Assembly (NCBI GenBank): GCA_965195225.1
Contig: CBDAFL010000171.1
Span: 1-64,000, forward strand
Direction: 5' to 3'
DNA length: 64,000 nt
Source: JAHIKV01 sp965195225
Lineage (GTDB): Bacteria > Planctomycetota > Planctomycetia > Pirellulales > Thermoguttaceae
The notes beneath the pieces were generated by a model. The model had not been told where the DNA came from. It did not search any database and saw nothing but the letters and a program-made list of their open reading frames with translations. How positions within the stretch are numbered: position 1 is the first letter of the stretch; every line of letters begins with the position of its first letter. This document shows positions 42,252 to 51,685 of this stretch, in pieces. Both the position numbers and the translations under genes were made by a program.

Positions 42252-44029
42252 CCTTGCGCTCCGTTTTCCTTGGTATCGTTCTTCTCGGTAATGTTGATAA
42301 ACGAAATCACCAACATCATCAAGAAGAACAGCGTGATCATCAGCAACCCGATGTCCACGATATGCGTCTCGGAGAAACAGCAAATCCCGACGGTCAGACC
42401 TCCGAACAGCAGGCAGATCGGCACGAGAAACACTCGCACCCACACAGCGCCGTGCGTATTGAGAGAATGGTTTGGGTCCGCGTCGGCCCGTCTACAGACG
42501 TAAGTGTAGGCGGCTAAAGCAAGCATCGAAGCCAGCCCGATCCCCCCAAGCAACATCCATATCCAATACGGCTTGTAAGTGTCCCACAGCAGGCTGCGCG
42601 CCCCCCACTGGTCGACATCCATGACTTTCTCGAAATAGGGCATCAGGTCGGCCTTGGGGATGGCGTCGACCTTGTCTTTGGCAAGATGCATGGTGTTGAC
42701 GAGGTAATCTCGGGTGAGGACCGCTTTGTCGCCGTAGTATTCGTAGAGATATCCGGCCAGTATGCTCCCGGTGGCCCATCCGATTCCGACGGTGAAGTTG
42801 GCGTATCCCATGTACTGACCTTCCTTGCCCGGCGGGGCGATTCCAGCCAGATAGCGGAGCTTGGTGGGGCTGGCCATCATCTCGCCAAACGAGAAGAGAG
42901 CGATCGCGGCAAGTATCCACCAAGCGCTCATGCTCAGCCCTAGCACGCAAATGGCCACGGCCGACAAGGTAATGCCGATTATGATCGCGGTCAGCGATCG
43001 CATTTTCCCCGTGAAATAAGCCACGGCAAACGCCAACAGGCAGATGAGCATGGCGTTGAAGTTGAGTATCCACTCCTGGGTGATGTTGCCGTTTGGGAGG
43101 ACCGGCACGAAACTAGCTGCCGGATCTCCAAATATGCCGAACACCTTGACCAGCATGTCGGCCACGCCGCGTGAATCGATCCAGTCGTTGATGAAGTTCG
43201 GCAACAGATCAAAAAGTTGCATGAACATCAACCAGAAACCGGCGAAGGTAATCGTAAAGAAGAAAAGTCTCGGTTCGAGCAGCCCCCGAAAGGCATTGTA
43301 GAGCAACAACACTGGATCGGAACTCGATTCCCGCTCGGGATGGCGCGGCTCGCGAAAGAAGAGCAACGGAACCAGGTTGAACAAAGCCGCGACCGCACAG
43401 GCTATGAACACGTACTCCCATTCCAGCACTCGCAGGCTGCCGGCCACCAGCGGACCGATGAATCCTCCCACATTGACCACCTGATAAAAAACACCCCAAC
43501 CAAGTGAAGCCGCACTCTTGGAAATCTGGTTTGCGATCAGTCCCTGAACGCCGGGCTTGAAGATTCCGGTGCCGATGGCCACCAAGATGGCGCCGGTGAA
43601 AATACTTGCGAAAACCCAATCCTTTTCATGCAATCTCGCTTCGGCCAGCGGCATTCCGGAAAGATAATTGGAAATATAAATGCAAAAACCCATTACTAAA
43701 AAGCCCGTGCTGGTTATGAACGTATAAACAGCGATGCAGACTTTGTAGCCGAATCGGTCGGCAAAACCACCGGAGAGCACGGGCACGAAACACTGGACCA
43801 CGGCCCAAACGGCGAAGATCGTCCCCTTCTGAATCTGTGTCAGTTCCGGGCCACCTTCGCCGATAGCCAAAACCATGAAGACCGGCAGTCCGACCCGCAC
43901 ACCGTAATAGGCGAAGCGCTCGACCAACTCGATCCAGTTGGCCACCCAGTAAATGTAACCAAACGAAGAAAACTGCTTTCCAAAGGAGTCTTTCGACAGG
44001 TCGGATTGGCTGTTCGGTGTGTTGCTCAC
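42248..44029 (-). CDS. POT/PTR-type peptide transporter
   Basis: This proton-dependent oligopeptide transporter-like MFS protein has about 14 helices. Residues about 35-55 include ELVERFAYYGVRVGLPVF, the ExxERFxYY proton-coupling motif. The cytoplasmic loop contains GGFADRFGYKVCIAVYTFIT. I place the start at the GTG at 44029, with ggaggg about 12 nt upstream (593 aa); the TTG at 44062 is possible. It diverges from a second POT member at 44354. Its stop overlaps the next gene, a zinc-ribbon protein. Confidence 0.85.
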   Translation of the reverse strand: MSNTPNSQSDLSKDSFGKQFSSFGYIYWVANWIELVERFAYYGVRVGLPVFMVLAIGEGGPELTQIQKGTIFAVWAVVQCFVPVLSGGFADRFGYKVCIAVYTFITSTGFLVMGFCIYISNYLSGMPLAEARLHEKDWVFASIFTGAILVAIGTGIFKPGVQGLIANQISKSAASLGWGVFYQVVNVGGFIGPLVAGSLRVLEWEYVFIACAVAALFNLVPLLFFREPRHPERESSSDPVLLLYNAFRGLLEPRLFFFTITFAGFWLMFMQLFDLLPNFINDWIDSRGVADMLVKVFGIFGDPAASFVPVLPNGNITQEWILNFNAMLICLLAFAVAYFTGKMRSLTAIIIGITLSAVAICVLGLSMSAWWILAAIALFSFGEMMASPTKLRYLAGIAPPGKEGQYMGYANFTVGIGWATGSILAGYLYEYYGDKAVLTRDYLVNTMHLAKDKVDAIPKADLMPYFEKVMDVDQWGARSLLWDTYKPYWIWMLLGGIGLASMLALAAYTYVCRRADADPNHSLNTHGAVWVRVFLVPICLLFGGLTVGICCFSETHIVDIGLLMITLFFLMMLVISFINITEKNDTKENGAQG

Positions 44030-44353
44030 GGGGACTGTTTTCCCTCCGGTGTGTTCGGCCAAGCGGTGTTCGTCGCGGAGCGATCCGCTGCACGTTCCTG
44101 GGAGTTTCTACACGAGCGTATTCTTAGGCCACAGTGTACCGGCCGGCAAGGAAACCGGCAACACGTACGAAAATCATGTCGCGTCGTGGCGAGAAATGCG
44201 GATCGGAACTAAGGAGGGCCGTTCTTACCACCCGAGATGGTTGCGGACGGCAGTGGCGGCGGTTAGAATGACCCCCATTATAGAATCGGCACTTAGGCCG
44301 CGACTTGCTCGCGGTCGAGTGATTTGTTCCTGCATCCAACCGTGGAAACCAAC
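44030..44353. other. Divergent regulatory region between the two POT transporters
   Basis: This 324-bp region separates the two start codons. I see no hairpin with paired arms longer than about 8 bp and no credible -35/-10 pair on either strand. A shared operator cannot be identified by eye. Confidence 0.3.
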
Positions 44354-46051
44354 ATGAGCGAAGCAGATACGAACTCGACCCCCTCGGAAGCCGCGCCAAA
44401 GAAGGCCCGTTTTACCCGCACTTTTTGGACGTTGAACTCCATTGAGATGTTCGAGCGGTTGGCGTTCTTCAATCTACGCGTGATGGCCCCGATTTACATC
44501 ATGCAGGCGGACAACCCCGGTGGACTGCATCTAACCGCCACCGACAAGGGATTTATCTACGCATGGTGGGCCGTGTTTCAGTCGTTCCTGCCGATCATAA
44601 CCGGTGGTTTAGCCGACCGCTTCGGATATAAGCGCACAATGTTTTTCTCCGTCTGCCTGATGGTAAGCGGCTATCTGATGATGGCGTTCCTGCGCGGACT
44701 AGAGTTCCTGAACAATGCCGCCGATTCGCTCGCCGGCTTTGTCGAACCTCTGACGAACACCGACATCGGATCAAACTGGTTCGCGAACGTCATCGACGGA
44801 TTACTCCATGCGATAGGCGGATCATTTACCGGGTCGGGAGACTTTTGGGGATTTTTCTTGGGTATTTTAGTGCTGGCCACCGGAACGGCTTTTTTCAAAC
44901 CTAGTCTCCAAGGCTCCTTGGCCCACCAATTGACCAAAGAAAATTCTTCAGTCGGCTGGGGGATATTCTACTGGGTGGTCAACGTCGGCTCTTTCATTTC
45001 CCACTACATACCCACGCTTATCCTGGTCGCGCTTTCCCTGCGTTTTTACGGAGAGGAATACTCGGCGACTGCTTGGCGAAATCTGTTTATAATCTCCGCC
45101 GTGTTCAGCTCTTTCAACTTGCTGATAATGTTGACGTTTCGCGACACCCCCTCGGGCGCGTCGAAAACCGAAACCGTATTCCAGGTTCTCAAACGCACGA
45201 TCGTAAATATTTTTGAAATCCGTTTGCTCTGCTGGATGGCCATCATGTCCTGCTTCTGGCTGATGATGTACCAGCTTTGGGACTTGTTGCCGAATTATAT
45301 CTCCGATTGGGTGAACAGCACTCCGGTCGCCCAACGATTAGCTTGGTTGCCGAAAGATGTTTACAATAGTTTCGTTGAGCAAACGCCGCGCGGTCCGATG
45401 ATTCCGCAGAATATCCTTATCAGCTTCAACTCGATATTCATCATCATCGGCGTGGTGGGCGTGGCTTGGTTGACTCGAAAAATGCGCACCCTCACGGCGA
45501 TGTTTTTCGGAATGGTTATGGCAACCATCGGAGTCCTTGTCGCCGGATGGACTCAAGGCACGTACGTTCTGATTTTCGGCATCCTCTTCTTCTCGTTGGG
45601 AGAGATGATGACCGGACCGAAGAAGAACGAATACCTGGCGCTAATCGCTCCTCCCGGAAAAAAAGGGTTGTATCTCGGATACGTCAACATCCCCGTCGGC
45701 GTGGGACAATTCTTCGGGGCGTTTCTTGCCGGATGGATTTACAACGACTACGGCGAAAAGGCCAACCTCGCCCTGCGCTATCTCGCCGAAAAAACGCCTT
45801 TCGGCGTCGACAAAAACTGGGACGGCAAAATGTCCACCCTGGAAACCGCCCTCGGCGTGCCGCGAACCGAAGCCATGCTCAAGCTGCAAGAGGTCACCGG
45901 CTGGGACGCGACGGCCGCCACCCAGATGCTTTGGAACACCTACTCGCCCCAATACATCTGGATACCGTTCGCCTTGATCGGCGTGGTCGCGGCCATCGGG
46001 CTGTTGATCTTCGGCCAACTCGCCAAACGCTGGAGCGACATGAACGCCTGA
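44354..46051 (+). CDS. POT/PTR-type transporter (second copy)
   Basis: The 565-aa MFS protein starts at the ATG at 44354. It has about 14 hydrophobic helices. The POT motif here is EMFERLAFFNLRVMAPIYIM, where the usual ERFxYY is replaced by ERLxFF. It also contains GGLADRFGYKRTMFFSV and the conserved GLYLGYVNIPVGVGQFFGAF. It is homologous to the divergent transporter, but the two differ in the proton-coupling motif and in a large insertion of about 50 residues after helix 3 (LEFLNNAADSLAGFVEPLTN region). Substrate specificity is therefore likely to differ. Confidence 0.85.
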   Translation: MSEADTNSTPSEAAPKKARFTRTFWTLNSIEMFERLAFFNLRVMAPIYIMQADNPGGLHLTATDKGFIYAWWAVFQSFLPIITGGLADRFGYKRTMFFSVCLMVSGYLMMAFLRGLEFLNNAADSLAGFVEPLTNTDIGSNWFANVIDGLLHAIGGSFTGSGDFWGFFLGILVLATGTAFFKPSLQGSLAHQLTKENSSVGWGIFYWVVNVGSFISHYIPTLILVALSLRFYGEEYSATAWRNLFIISAVFSSFNLLIMLTFRDTPSGASKTETVFQVLKRTIVNIFEIRLLCWMAIMSCFWLMMYQLWDLLPNYISDWVNSTPVAQRLAWLPKDVYNSFVEQTPRGPMIPQNILISFNSIFIIIGVVGVAWLTRKMRTLTAMFFGMVMATIGVLVAGWTQGTYVLIFGILFFSLGEMMTGPKKNEYLALIAPPGKKGLYLGYVNIPVGVGQFFGAFLAGWIYNDYGEKANLALRYLAEKTPFGVDKNWDGKMSTLETALGVPRTEAMLKLQEVTGWDATAATQMLWNTYSPQYIWIPFALIGVVAAIGLLIFGQLAKRWSDMNA

Positions 46052-46063
46052 TGTTGAACAATC

Positions 46064-46141
46064 GGGTGGCACGACCAGAACGAAGTGATGGGCGTGGCCC
46101 CAGGAAACACGCCCTTCGTTGCACTCAGGGACGTGCCACCC
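46064..46141. repeat. Large inverted repeat gggtggcacg...cgtgccaccc
   Basis: 10-bp outer arms at 46064-46073 and 46132-46141 flank a mostly self-complementary interior. It follows the POT gene by 12 nt and may terminate it. It belongs to the same family as 271-330. Confidence 0.65.
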
Positions 46142-46210
46142 AGTTCTAAATTCGACCAACTTGTTCTATTGCAAAGCAGATCATTTAATCAACACCGCAA
46201 GGAGAATTTC

Positions 46211-46720
46211 ATGGACACACTGGAAGCCATTCATGGCCGCCGCAGCGTTCGTCGGTATCAAGACAAGCCGGTGCCGGAAGAACTGGTGCGGAAACTACTG
46301 GCCGCGGGGATGAGCGCCCCCAGCGCCCGAGACGCCCAGGAATGGAAATTCGTGGTGATCGACGACAAGGCCATGCTGACGGAAATCGGGGATATCAATC
46401 CGAACGCCAAGATGGCCCAGCACGCGCCGATGGCGATCCTCGTCTGCGCCGATCTCAGTCTGGAGAAATCGGTCGGCTATTGGGTCGTCGATTGCGCGGC
46501 GACGGTCGAGAATATCTTGCTGGCGGCCCACGCCCTGGGCTTGGGCGCGGTCTGGACCGGCGTATATCCGCGTCAGGAACGGATGGACGGGCTGAAAAAG
46601 TTGGTCGGACTGCCCGAGGGGGTCATGGCCCACAGTTTGATTGTATTGGGCTATCCGGCCGAGCAGCCGACGCCGCAAGACCGCTATCAATCCGACCGGG
46701 TGCGACGCAACCACTGGTAA
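46211..46720 (+). CDS. Nitroreductase family protein
   Basis: This 169-aa flavoprotein has the N-terminal family motif HGRRSVRRYQDKPVPEELVR. Middle parts are MSAPSARDAQEWKFVVIDD and the helix DCAATVENILLAAHALGLG, and it ends ALIVLGYP-like as LIVLGYPAEQPTP. It reduces nitro- or quinone-type compounds with NAD(P)H and FMN. The start is at the ATG at 46211 with aaggag 7 nt upstream. It is monocistronic, ahead of a bidirectional terminator. Confidence 0.88.
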   Translation: MDTLEAIHGRRSVRRYQDKPVPEELVRKLLAAGMSAPSARDAQEWKFVVIDDKAMLTEIGDINPNAKMAQHAPMAILVCADLSLEKSVGYWVVDCAATVENILLAAHALGLGAVWTGVYPRQERMDGLKKLVGLPEGVMAHSLIVLGYPAEQPTPQDRYQSDRVRRNHW

Positions 46721-46756
46721 ACAATTGCTGGAGGACGCTAAGCGTCCGGGCGGTGC

Positions 46757-46779
46757 GTTCCCACGTAGAGCATGGGAAC
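46757..46779. repeat. 'gttccca...tgggaac' repeat
   Basis: Palindrome of the same family as 4944-4966, in inverted orientation. Confidence 0.6.
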
Positions 46780-46800
46780 GAGATTACGCAAGAAAAAATA

Positions 46801-46835
46801 TTGGGGCGGCAGTGTTAAAATCACTGCCGCCCCAA
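46801..46835. terminator. Bidirectional terminator
   Basis: Perfect 14-bp stem ttggggcggcagtg-ttaaaat-cactgccgccccaa between the convergent nitroreductase and exported-protein genes, flanked by aaaaaata on the left. Confidence 0.8.
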
Positions 46836-46870
46836 CTGCGGTTAGGCAAGAGGGAAGTTCCCTGGGATTT

Positions 46871-47965
46871 CTAGTCTAATACCCGAGCAGTCACTCCCTG
46901 ATCGACCAGGAAGGTGCTGTTGTTGGCTACCGGCATGTAGGGGAGCCAGCACTTTCCGTTGATCTTGTCGCTGCGTGCATGACCACCGAAGTACCACACG
47001 ATGCCCGCACCGATGTTCCAAGCTTCCTCGGTGGAGGCGAGCAATCCGTTCACGGCACTGGGGTTCATGTACTGGGCGTTGCCGTACAGCGACAACCGGT
47101 CACCGATCGGCACTTGGAGATTGGCGCCTACGATTAAGTCGCCCAAGCTTCCCGGAGCATTGAGGCGAACGTTTTCGGGCGCCCCGACCCACAACCAGCT
47201 ATCGGCCCCGGAGACGAACTTGTGGTGCCAGAACAGGTTCACTTGAGTCAGCGACTGGTTCCGCACGTTGACGTTAAACTGGCCACCCGTGTAGTTCTGC
47301 ACGGAGAAGAGGTCGCGGAGGCACCCGTAGACGCCAAAGGCATTGCTGCCGCTGACGGCCCACTCGGCTTGGCCTCGCCATTGCCCCATCGTGGGATTTA
47401 CACCCCAGATACCCCAGTTGTTGTTGGCCATCCAGTCGTAGACGATGCCGAAGCTCAACCGCTGGTCTCCGGCAGCCTTACGGAAGAAGCCGGTGGTGAC
47501 AAAGACTTGCTGTTGGTCATCGGTCGGCCTGACCCCCGCGCCACCGTTCCAGTCGTAGACGCCATAGCTCATCCCCAACTGCCAACCGATGCCGTAGTCG
47601 GCCAACCCGAACGCCCCGATGGCGGAGTTCAAGCCAGCCACGGCGCCGAAGTTGCTTCCTAGGAATGAATCGCTTACGCCCTTGAAGGAGTCCACGCCGG
47701 CGAACCCTACAATGCCTCGGCACGGGCAGCAGTCGCAACCGAGATACGGACCGCAGCACGATCCGCACGTCGCCTCGGGGCAACAGCTTGCCTGATCAAC
47801 AGCGGCGCATGATTGTCCCTGGCCCGCGACTTTCTCATCGCCGACCAACGTTGCCGTCCGATTACCACCATCAACCCAGTAGTAATCGTCGGCCAGAGCG
47901 AAACTTGACTGACACACGACAGTGATCGCAACTAGCGCCACTGCATGTCGTACGAACGTCTTCAT
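46871..47965 (-). CDS. Cysteine-rich exported protein with barrel-like domain (DUF6666-like)
   Basis: The protein is 364 aa with a signal peptide (MKTFVRHAVALVAITVVCQS, cleavage after ALA) and a gggggaca site before the ATG at 47965. The mature N-terminus is Cys-rich (SCCPEATCGSCCGPYLGCDC and CPC, residues about 65-90). It is followed by about 280 residues of alternating aromatic/glycine strands (LSFGIVYDWMANNNWGIWGV; DRLSLYGNAQYMNPSAVNGL) with a final aromatic strand, typical of an outer-membrane-type beta barrel. The Cys-rich neck is a feature of a planctomycete exported family. The function is unknown. Confidence 0.7.
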   Translation of the reverse strand: MKTFVRHAVALVAITVVCQSSFALADDYYWVDGGNRTATLVGDEKVAGQGQSCAAVDQASCCPEATCGSCCGPYLGCDCCPCRGIVGFAGVDSFKGVSDSFLGSNFGAVAGLNSAIGAFGLADYGIGWQLGMSYGVYDWNGGAGVRPTDDQQQVFVTTGFFRKAAGDQRLSFGIVYDWMANNNWGIWGVNPTMGQWRGQAEWAVSGSNAFGVYGCLRDLFSVQNYTGGQFNVNVRNQSLTQVNLFWHHKFVSGADSWLWVGAPENVRLNAPGSLGDLIVGANLQVPIGDRLSLYGNAQYMNPSAVNGLLASTEEAWNIGAGIVWYFGGHARSDKINGKCWLPYMPVANNSTFLVDQGVTARVLD

Positions 47966-48228
47966 GACGTGTCCCCCTTGTCTGAAGGAAATAGGCGTTC
48001 TGATCATATTTGTAATGAATCGGCGGAAATAATGTGAAATTTGACAATCTCGTCACAAAGGCAAAAACTCTCGCCATCGCCCCAAAGCTACGTGGACCGC
48101 GCATCTTACCGACAACGCAAACTTTACCGGCAGCGGGAGGGATTCTGGGCTCGCCATCCGGTGGATCACCACTCTACGAAGACGAGTTGGCGCCCCTTAT
48201 GAATAATCCCGGATAACGCGTCGGGCTA

Positions 48229-49731
48229 CTACCGCGCGATCATGTATGCGGCGATCAGCAGGCCAATCGCAAGAAGAGTCCCGCCGGCCGCCAACAGCCA
48301 GAGCCACCTGGGAGTGCCTTTGCGGCGGGCCAAGTAGGTCTCGATGTCGCCCCCCTTTAGCGCCCCATGCTGCCGACTCCAAAGAGGCAACGGCGGCATT
48401 TCGGCGTCCAGAACGAACTCCGAGGCGGAACCTTTGTCGAGCGGCCGGGCCACGGGCAGGCGCCTCTTATCGCCGACGTGGGAACCTCCTGCCTTTGTCG
48501 CCGAAGACGAAGGCTGTGTGGGAAGGGGGGGCGGAAGCGCATCCTCGCCCGAATTACGCCGCGGCCCATCGGCGCCCTTGGCCGGCTTGCGTTGCTGCGA
48601 GGGGATCGGTTCCCGCGCCGACGATTTGCCCGATACGTCCCCCGTCAGATTCGCCGATGAAATCCCGCCGCTGCTACCCGACTCAATCGTCTGACCGTGC
48701 GCGATCAGCCATTTCGCCAAGGCGTCGGCCGTCTCGGCGGCCGATTGGTATCGGTCCCCGGGCTTTTTGGCCATCATCTTCAAGCAGATGTCGATCAGGT
48801 CTTGCGGCGCGTCGGGACGATCGAGTTGAATATCCGGCGGAGGTTGCTTCTGATGCATCATCAGCCGCTGCGGCAGCGTGCCGCCGACAAACGGCGGATG
48901 GCCGGTAAGCAAAAAGTAGAACGAGCAACCGAGTCCGTAGATATCTGCCCGCGAGTCCACCCCATGGCTGTCCAGCGCCTGCTCGGGGGCCAGATAGTCG
49001 GCGGTACCCAACACGTTTTCGTCGTATGCCACGGTCAGCGAGGCCTTGTCCTCTCCGGTGAATCGCGCCAGGCCGAGGTCCAACAGTTTAACCACGTTCT
49101 TTGGAGTCACCAACAAATTGGCCGGTTTCACGTCGCGGTGGATCAATCCGGCCAGATGAGCGTGGGCAAGTCCTTCGGCCGCTTGGCGGGCATACTCGGC
49201 AGCGACTACGTATTCCAAAGGGCCGTCCTTCTGGACAATCTGCTGGAGGTCGCGCCCCTCGACGTATTCCATCACCAGATAATGGATGCTCCCCTCGCTG
49301 TCCACGTCGTACGCCCGGACGATGTTGCGGTGGTCCAGCGAGGCGGAGGCCTGGGCCTCGCGGTGGAAGCGGGCAAGATACGAAGTGTCCTCGACGCGGT
49401 CTTGCGGCAGAACCTTGATCGCCACCTGCCGCTGCATCAACACGTGTTCGGCCAGATACACGCTGCTCATTCCGCCCGTGCCGAGATGGCCCAGCAGCTT
49501 GTATTTGCCCAGGAAAAAACCCTTGTGACGCCCTTCCAGCAGTTTATCGACCTGCCAGCGGGTGAGCAGTCCGGCCTCGACGATCCGCCCGGCGACGAAG
49601 TCGGTGTCGGTGATCGAGTGGCCGTCAGACTCGCGTTTCAGCTCGCGCAGCAGGGCAATCAGGCGGTCTTTCTCGACCAACCCGCTCCGCCGCACAAGGT
49701 CAAGAAACGCGTCTACATGCAGTCTGGCCAT
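48229..49731 (-). CDS. Ser/Thr protein kinase, membrane-anchored (copy 1)
   Basis: This 500-aa Hanks-type kinase has a planctomycete N-terminal extension of about 75 residues (FLDLVRRSGLVEKDRLIALL ... LLTRWQVDKLLEGRHKGFFL). The kinase domain (about 80-345) shows the G-loop LGTGGMSSVYLAE, Lys in VAIKVLPQ, HRDVKPANLL, DLGLARF, APEQ and the GLGCSFYFLLTGHPPF lobe. A Ser/Pro-rich linker precedes one C-terminal membrane helix (about 475-498), so the kinase is cytoplasmic. All catalytic residues are present. The second kinase lies on the other side of asnS, on the opposite strand. Confidence 0.92.
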   Translation of the reverse strand: MARLHVDAFLDLVRRSGLVEKDRLIALLRELKRESDGHSITDTDFVAGRIVEAGLLTRWQVDKLLEGRHKGFFLGKYKLLGHLGTGGMSSVYLAEHVLMQRQVAIKVLPQDRVEDTSYLARFHREAQASASLDHRNIVRAYDVDSEGSIHYLVMEYVEGRDLQQIVQKDGPLEYVVAAEYARQAAEGLAHAHLAGLIHRDVKPANLLVTPKNVVKLLDLGLARFTGEDKASLTVAYDENVLGTADYLAPEQALDSHGVDSRADIYGLGCSFYFLLTGHPPFVGGTLPQRLMMHQKQPPPDIQLDRPDAPQDLIDICLKMMAKKPGDRYQSAAETADALAKWLIAHGQTIESGSSGGISSANLTGDVSGKSSAREPIPSQQRKPAKGADGPRRNSGEDALPPPLPTQPSSSATKAGGSHVGDKRRLPVARPLDKGSASEFVLDAEMPPLPLWSRQHGALKGGDIETYLARRKGTPRWLWLLAAGGTLLAIGLLIAAYMIAR

Positions 49732-49752
49732 GGTTGCCCCAATCCCCTGTAG

Positions 49753-49868
49753 CCGTTTACGGGTTGGGAAAACATCGTCATTCTGAGCGTAGCGAAGAAT
49801 CTCGCCTGCGCCGCGATCTCACACAAGATTCTTCGCTACGCTCAGAATGACGGGTGCCCCGTAAACGG
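49753..49868. repeat. Nested inverted repeat 'cattctgagcgtagcgaagaa'
   Basis: 27-bp perfect arms (49776-49802 and 49826-49852) are nested inside the shorter outer arms ccgtttacggg (49753 on) and cccgtaaacgg (49858 on). This sequence type recurs in many unrelated environmental genomes (general knowledge). The remaining part of 49732-50111 holds only the weak promoter. Confidence 0.9.
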
Positions 49869-50062
49869 TTGCCAATCCTCTCCCCCCCCATTGTATCAAT
49901 AATAACATAGGCCAAAGGCCAAGACTATAAGGCGCATTGGCGTTTTCGGCGTCGAAACAGCTTTATCTCAGCCGGGCTATGGCGACATTTGTTTTCTGAG
50001 AGTCAATAAACAGCAAAATCCGGCGATGCCGACAACCAATGGCCCTAATAGCCGCAACCAGA

Positions 50063-50068
50063 TATAAT
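50063..50068 (+). promoter_or_regulatory. Possible -10 box for asnS
   Basis: TATAAT lies 44 nt before the GTG start of asnS; no good -35 box is visible. Confidence 0.35.
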
Positions 50069-50111
50069 CGCCGCTTAACTCGATTCCTTCATTCCCCTGC
50101 AGGTAGAACCA

Positions 50112-51524
50112 GTGGCAGACATCGTCAGCATAGACGAAGCCCGGCAGGCCGATTCGGTCGGCCGTGAGGTCGTCGTTCAGGGTTGGGTTCGCACGCGGCG
50201 CGACTCGAAGGCCGGATTCAGCTTCATCGAGGTCAACGACGGTTCCTGCTTCGGCAACATCCAGATCCTCGCCGAGGCGGCGTTGCCCAACTACGAGTCG
50301 GAAATCAAGCGGCTCTCGCCCGGCTGCTGCGTCGGCGTCACAGGATTGGTGAAGGCGTCGCCGGGCAAAGGACAGGCCACCGAGATTCAGGCCGCCGCCG
50401 TCGTGGTCCACGGCCTGGCCGACGTGGAATCGTATCCCTTGCAGAAGAAGGGGCACTCCTTCGAGTTTCTCCGCACGATCGCCCACCTGCGGCCACGGAC
50501 CAACACCTTCGGGGCCATCGCCCGAGTGCGAAACCGCGCATGCAACTCGATCCACCAATTCTTCCAGGAGCGCGGGTTCCTCTACGTCCACACCCCGATT
50601 ATCACCGCCAGCGATTGCGAGGGGGCCGGGGCAATGTTCCAGGTCACCGCGCTCGATCTGGCCGCCGAGAAAGAAAAGGACGCGAAGGGTGAGAAGGGAT
50701 CGGGGATCGACTTCTCGAAGGATTTCTTCAACCGGCCGGCGTATCTGACCGTCAGCGGACAACTCGAGGCCGAGACGTTCGCCTGCGGGCTAGGTAAGAC
50801 ATACACGTTCGGCCCGACCTTCCGCGCCGAGAACAGCAACACGCCCCGCCACCTGGCCGAGTTCTGGATGGTCGAACCGGAGGCCGCCTTTTTCGACCTC
50901 CAGGACGACATGGAACTGGCCGAAGGGTTGTTGAAACGCATCTTCCGCGACGTGTTGCAAGAATGTCCCGAGGACATGCAGTTCTTCAACCAGCGGATCG
51001 ACAAGACCGTCATCGAAACGCTCGAACACATCGTCGAGAGCGAATTCCTCCGCGTTTCATATTCCGACGCCATCGACATTCTGCAGAAGTCGGGGCAACA
51101 GTTCGAGTTCCCCACCGCCTGGGGCAACGATCTTCAGGTAGAGCACGAACGCTTCCTGACAGAGACGCACTTCCGCCGGCCGGTGATCCTTTACGACTAC
51201 CCTCGCGAGATCAAGCCGTTCTACATGCGCGTGAACGACGACGGGCGGACGGTCCGGGCGATGGACGTGCTGGTGCCGAAGGTGGGCGAGATCGTCGGCG
51301 GCAGCCAGCGCGAGGAGCGACTCGACCTGCTCGAACAGCGCATGCGCGAACAGGGCCTCGATCCGGAAAGCTATTGGTGGTATCTCGATCTGCGCCGCTT
51401 CGGCACCGTGCCGCACTCCGGATTCGGACTGGGGCTGGAACGGGCGATACAGTTCGTCACCGGAATGTCGAACATCCGCGACGTAATCCCCTTCCCCCGC
51501 ACGCCGGGCAACGCGGAATTTTAG
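50112..51524 (+). CDS. asnS: Asparaginyl-tRNA synthetase
   Basis: This is a 470-aa class IIb synthetase that charges tRNA-Asn. It starts at a GTG. The N-terminal OB fold (residues about 15-105) reads VVQGWVRTRRDSKAGFSFIE and LPNYESEIKRLSPGCCVGVT. The catalytic domain has motif 2 TFGPTFRAENSNTPRHLAEF and motif 3 GFGLGLERAIQFVTGM. PLQKKGHSFEFLRTIAHLRP is typical of AsnRS rather than AspRS. It lies between two kinase genes but is unrelated in function. Confidence 0.95.
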   Translation: MADIVSIDEARQADSVGREVVVQGWVRTRRDSKAGFSFIEVNDGSCFGNIQILAEAALPNYESEIKRLSPGCCVGVTGLVKASPGKGQATEIQAAAVVVHGLADVESYPLQKKGHSFEFLRTIAHLRPRTNTFGAIARVRNRACNSIHQFFQERGFLYVHTPIITASDCEGAGAMFQVTALDLAAEKEKDAKGEKGSGIDFSKDFFNRPAYLTVSGQLEAETFACGLGKTYTFGPTFRAENSNTPRHLAEFWMVEPEAAFFDLQDDMELAEGLLKRIFRDVLQECPEDMQFFNQRIDKTVIETLEHIVESEFLRVSYSDAIDILQKSGQQFEFPTAWGNDLQVEHERFLTETHFRRPVILYDYPREIKPFYMRVNDDGRTVRAMDVLVPKVGEIVGGSQREERLDLLEQRMREQGLDPESYWWYLDLRRFGTVPHSGFGLGLERAIQFVTGMSNIRDVIPFPRTPGNAEF

Positions 51525-51685
51525 CGAGTTTACCATTAATATGTGTCGGGCTTGCCCACCCGCTACATATTATGCGGAAAAATGACGGGGTGCGGCCATT
51601 TCCGCCACCTTGCCCACCGGGGGGTTATCGAGCATAATACATTGTATCCTTGTGGTGTTAAATTGTTGCCCAACGCGCAGCCTTT

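Noticed and set aside
48034..48216. 60-aa plus-strand frame upstream of the cysteine-rich exported gene
   Set aside because: No ribosome site or recognisable features; it lies in the promoter region of the minus-strand gene.
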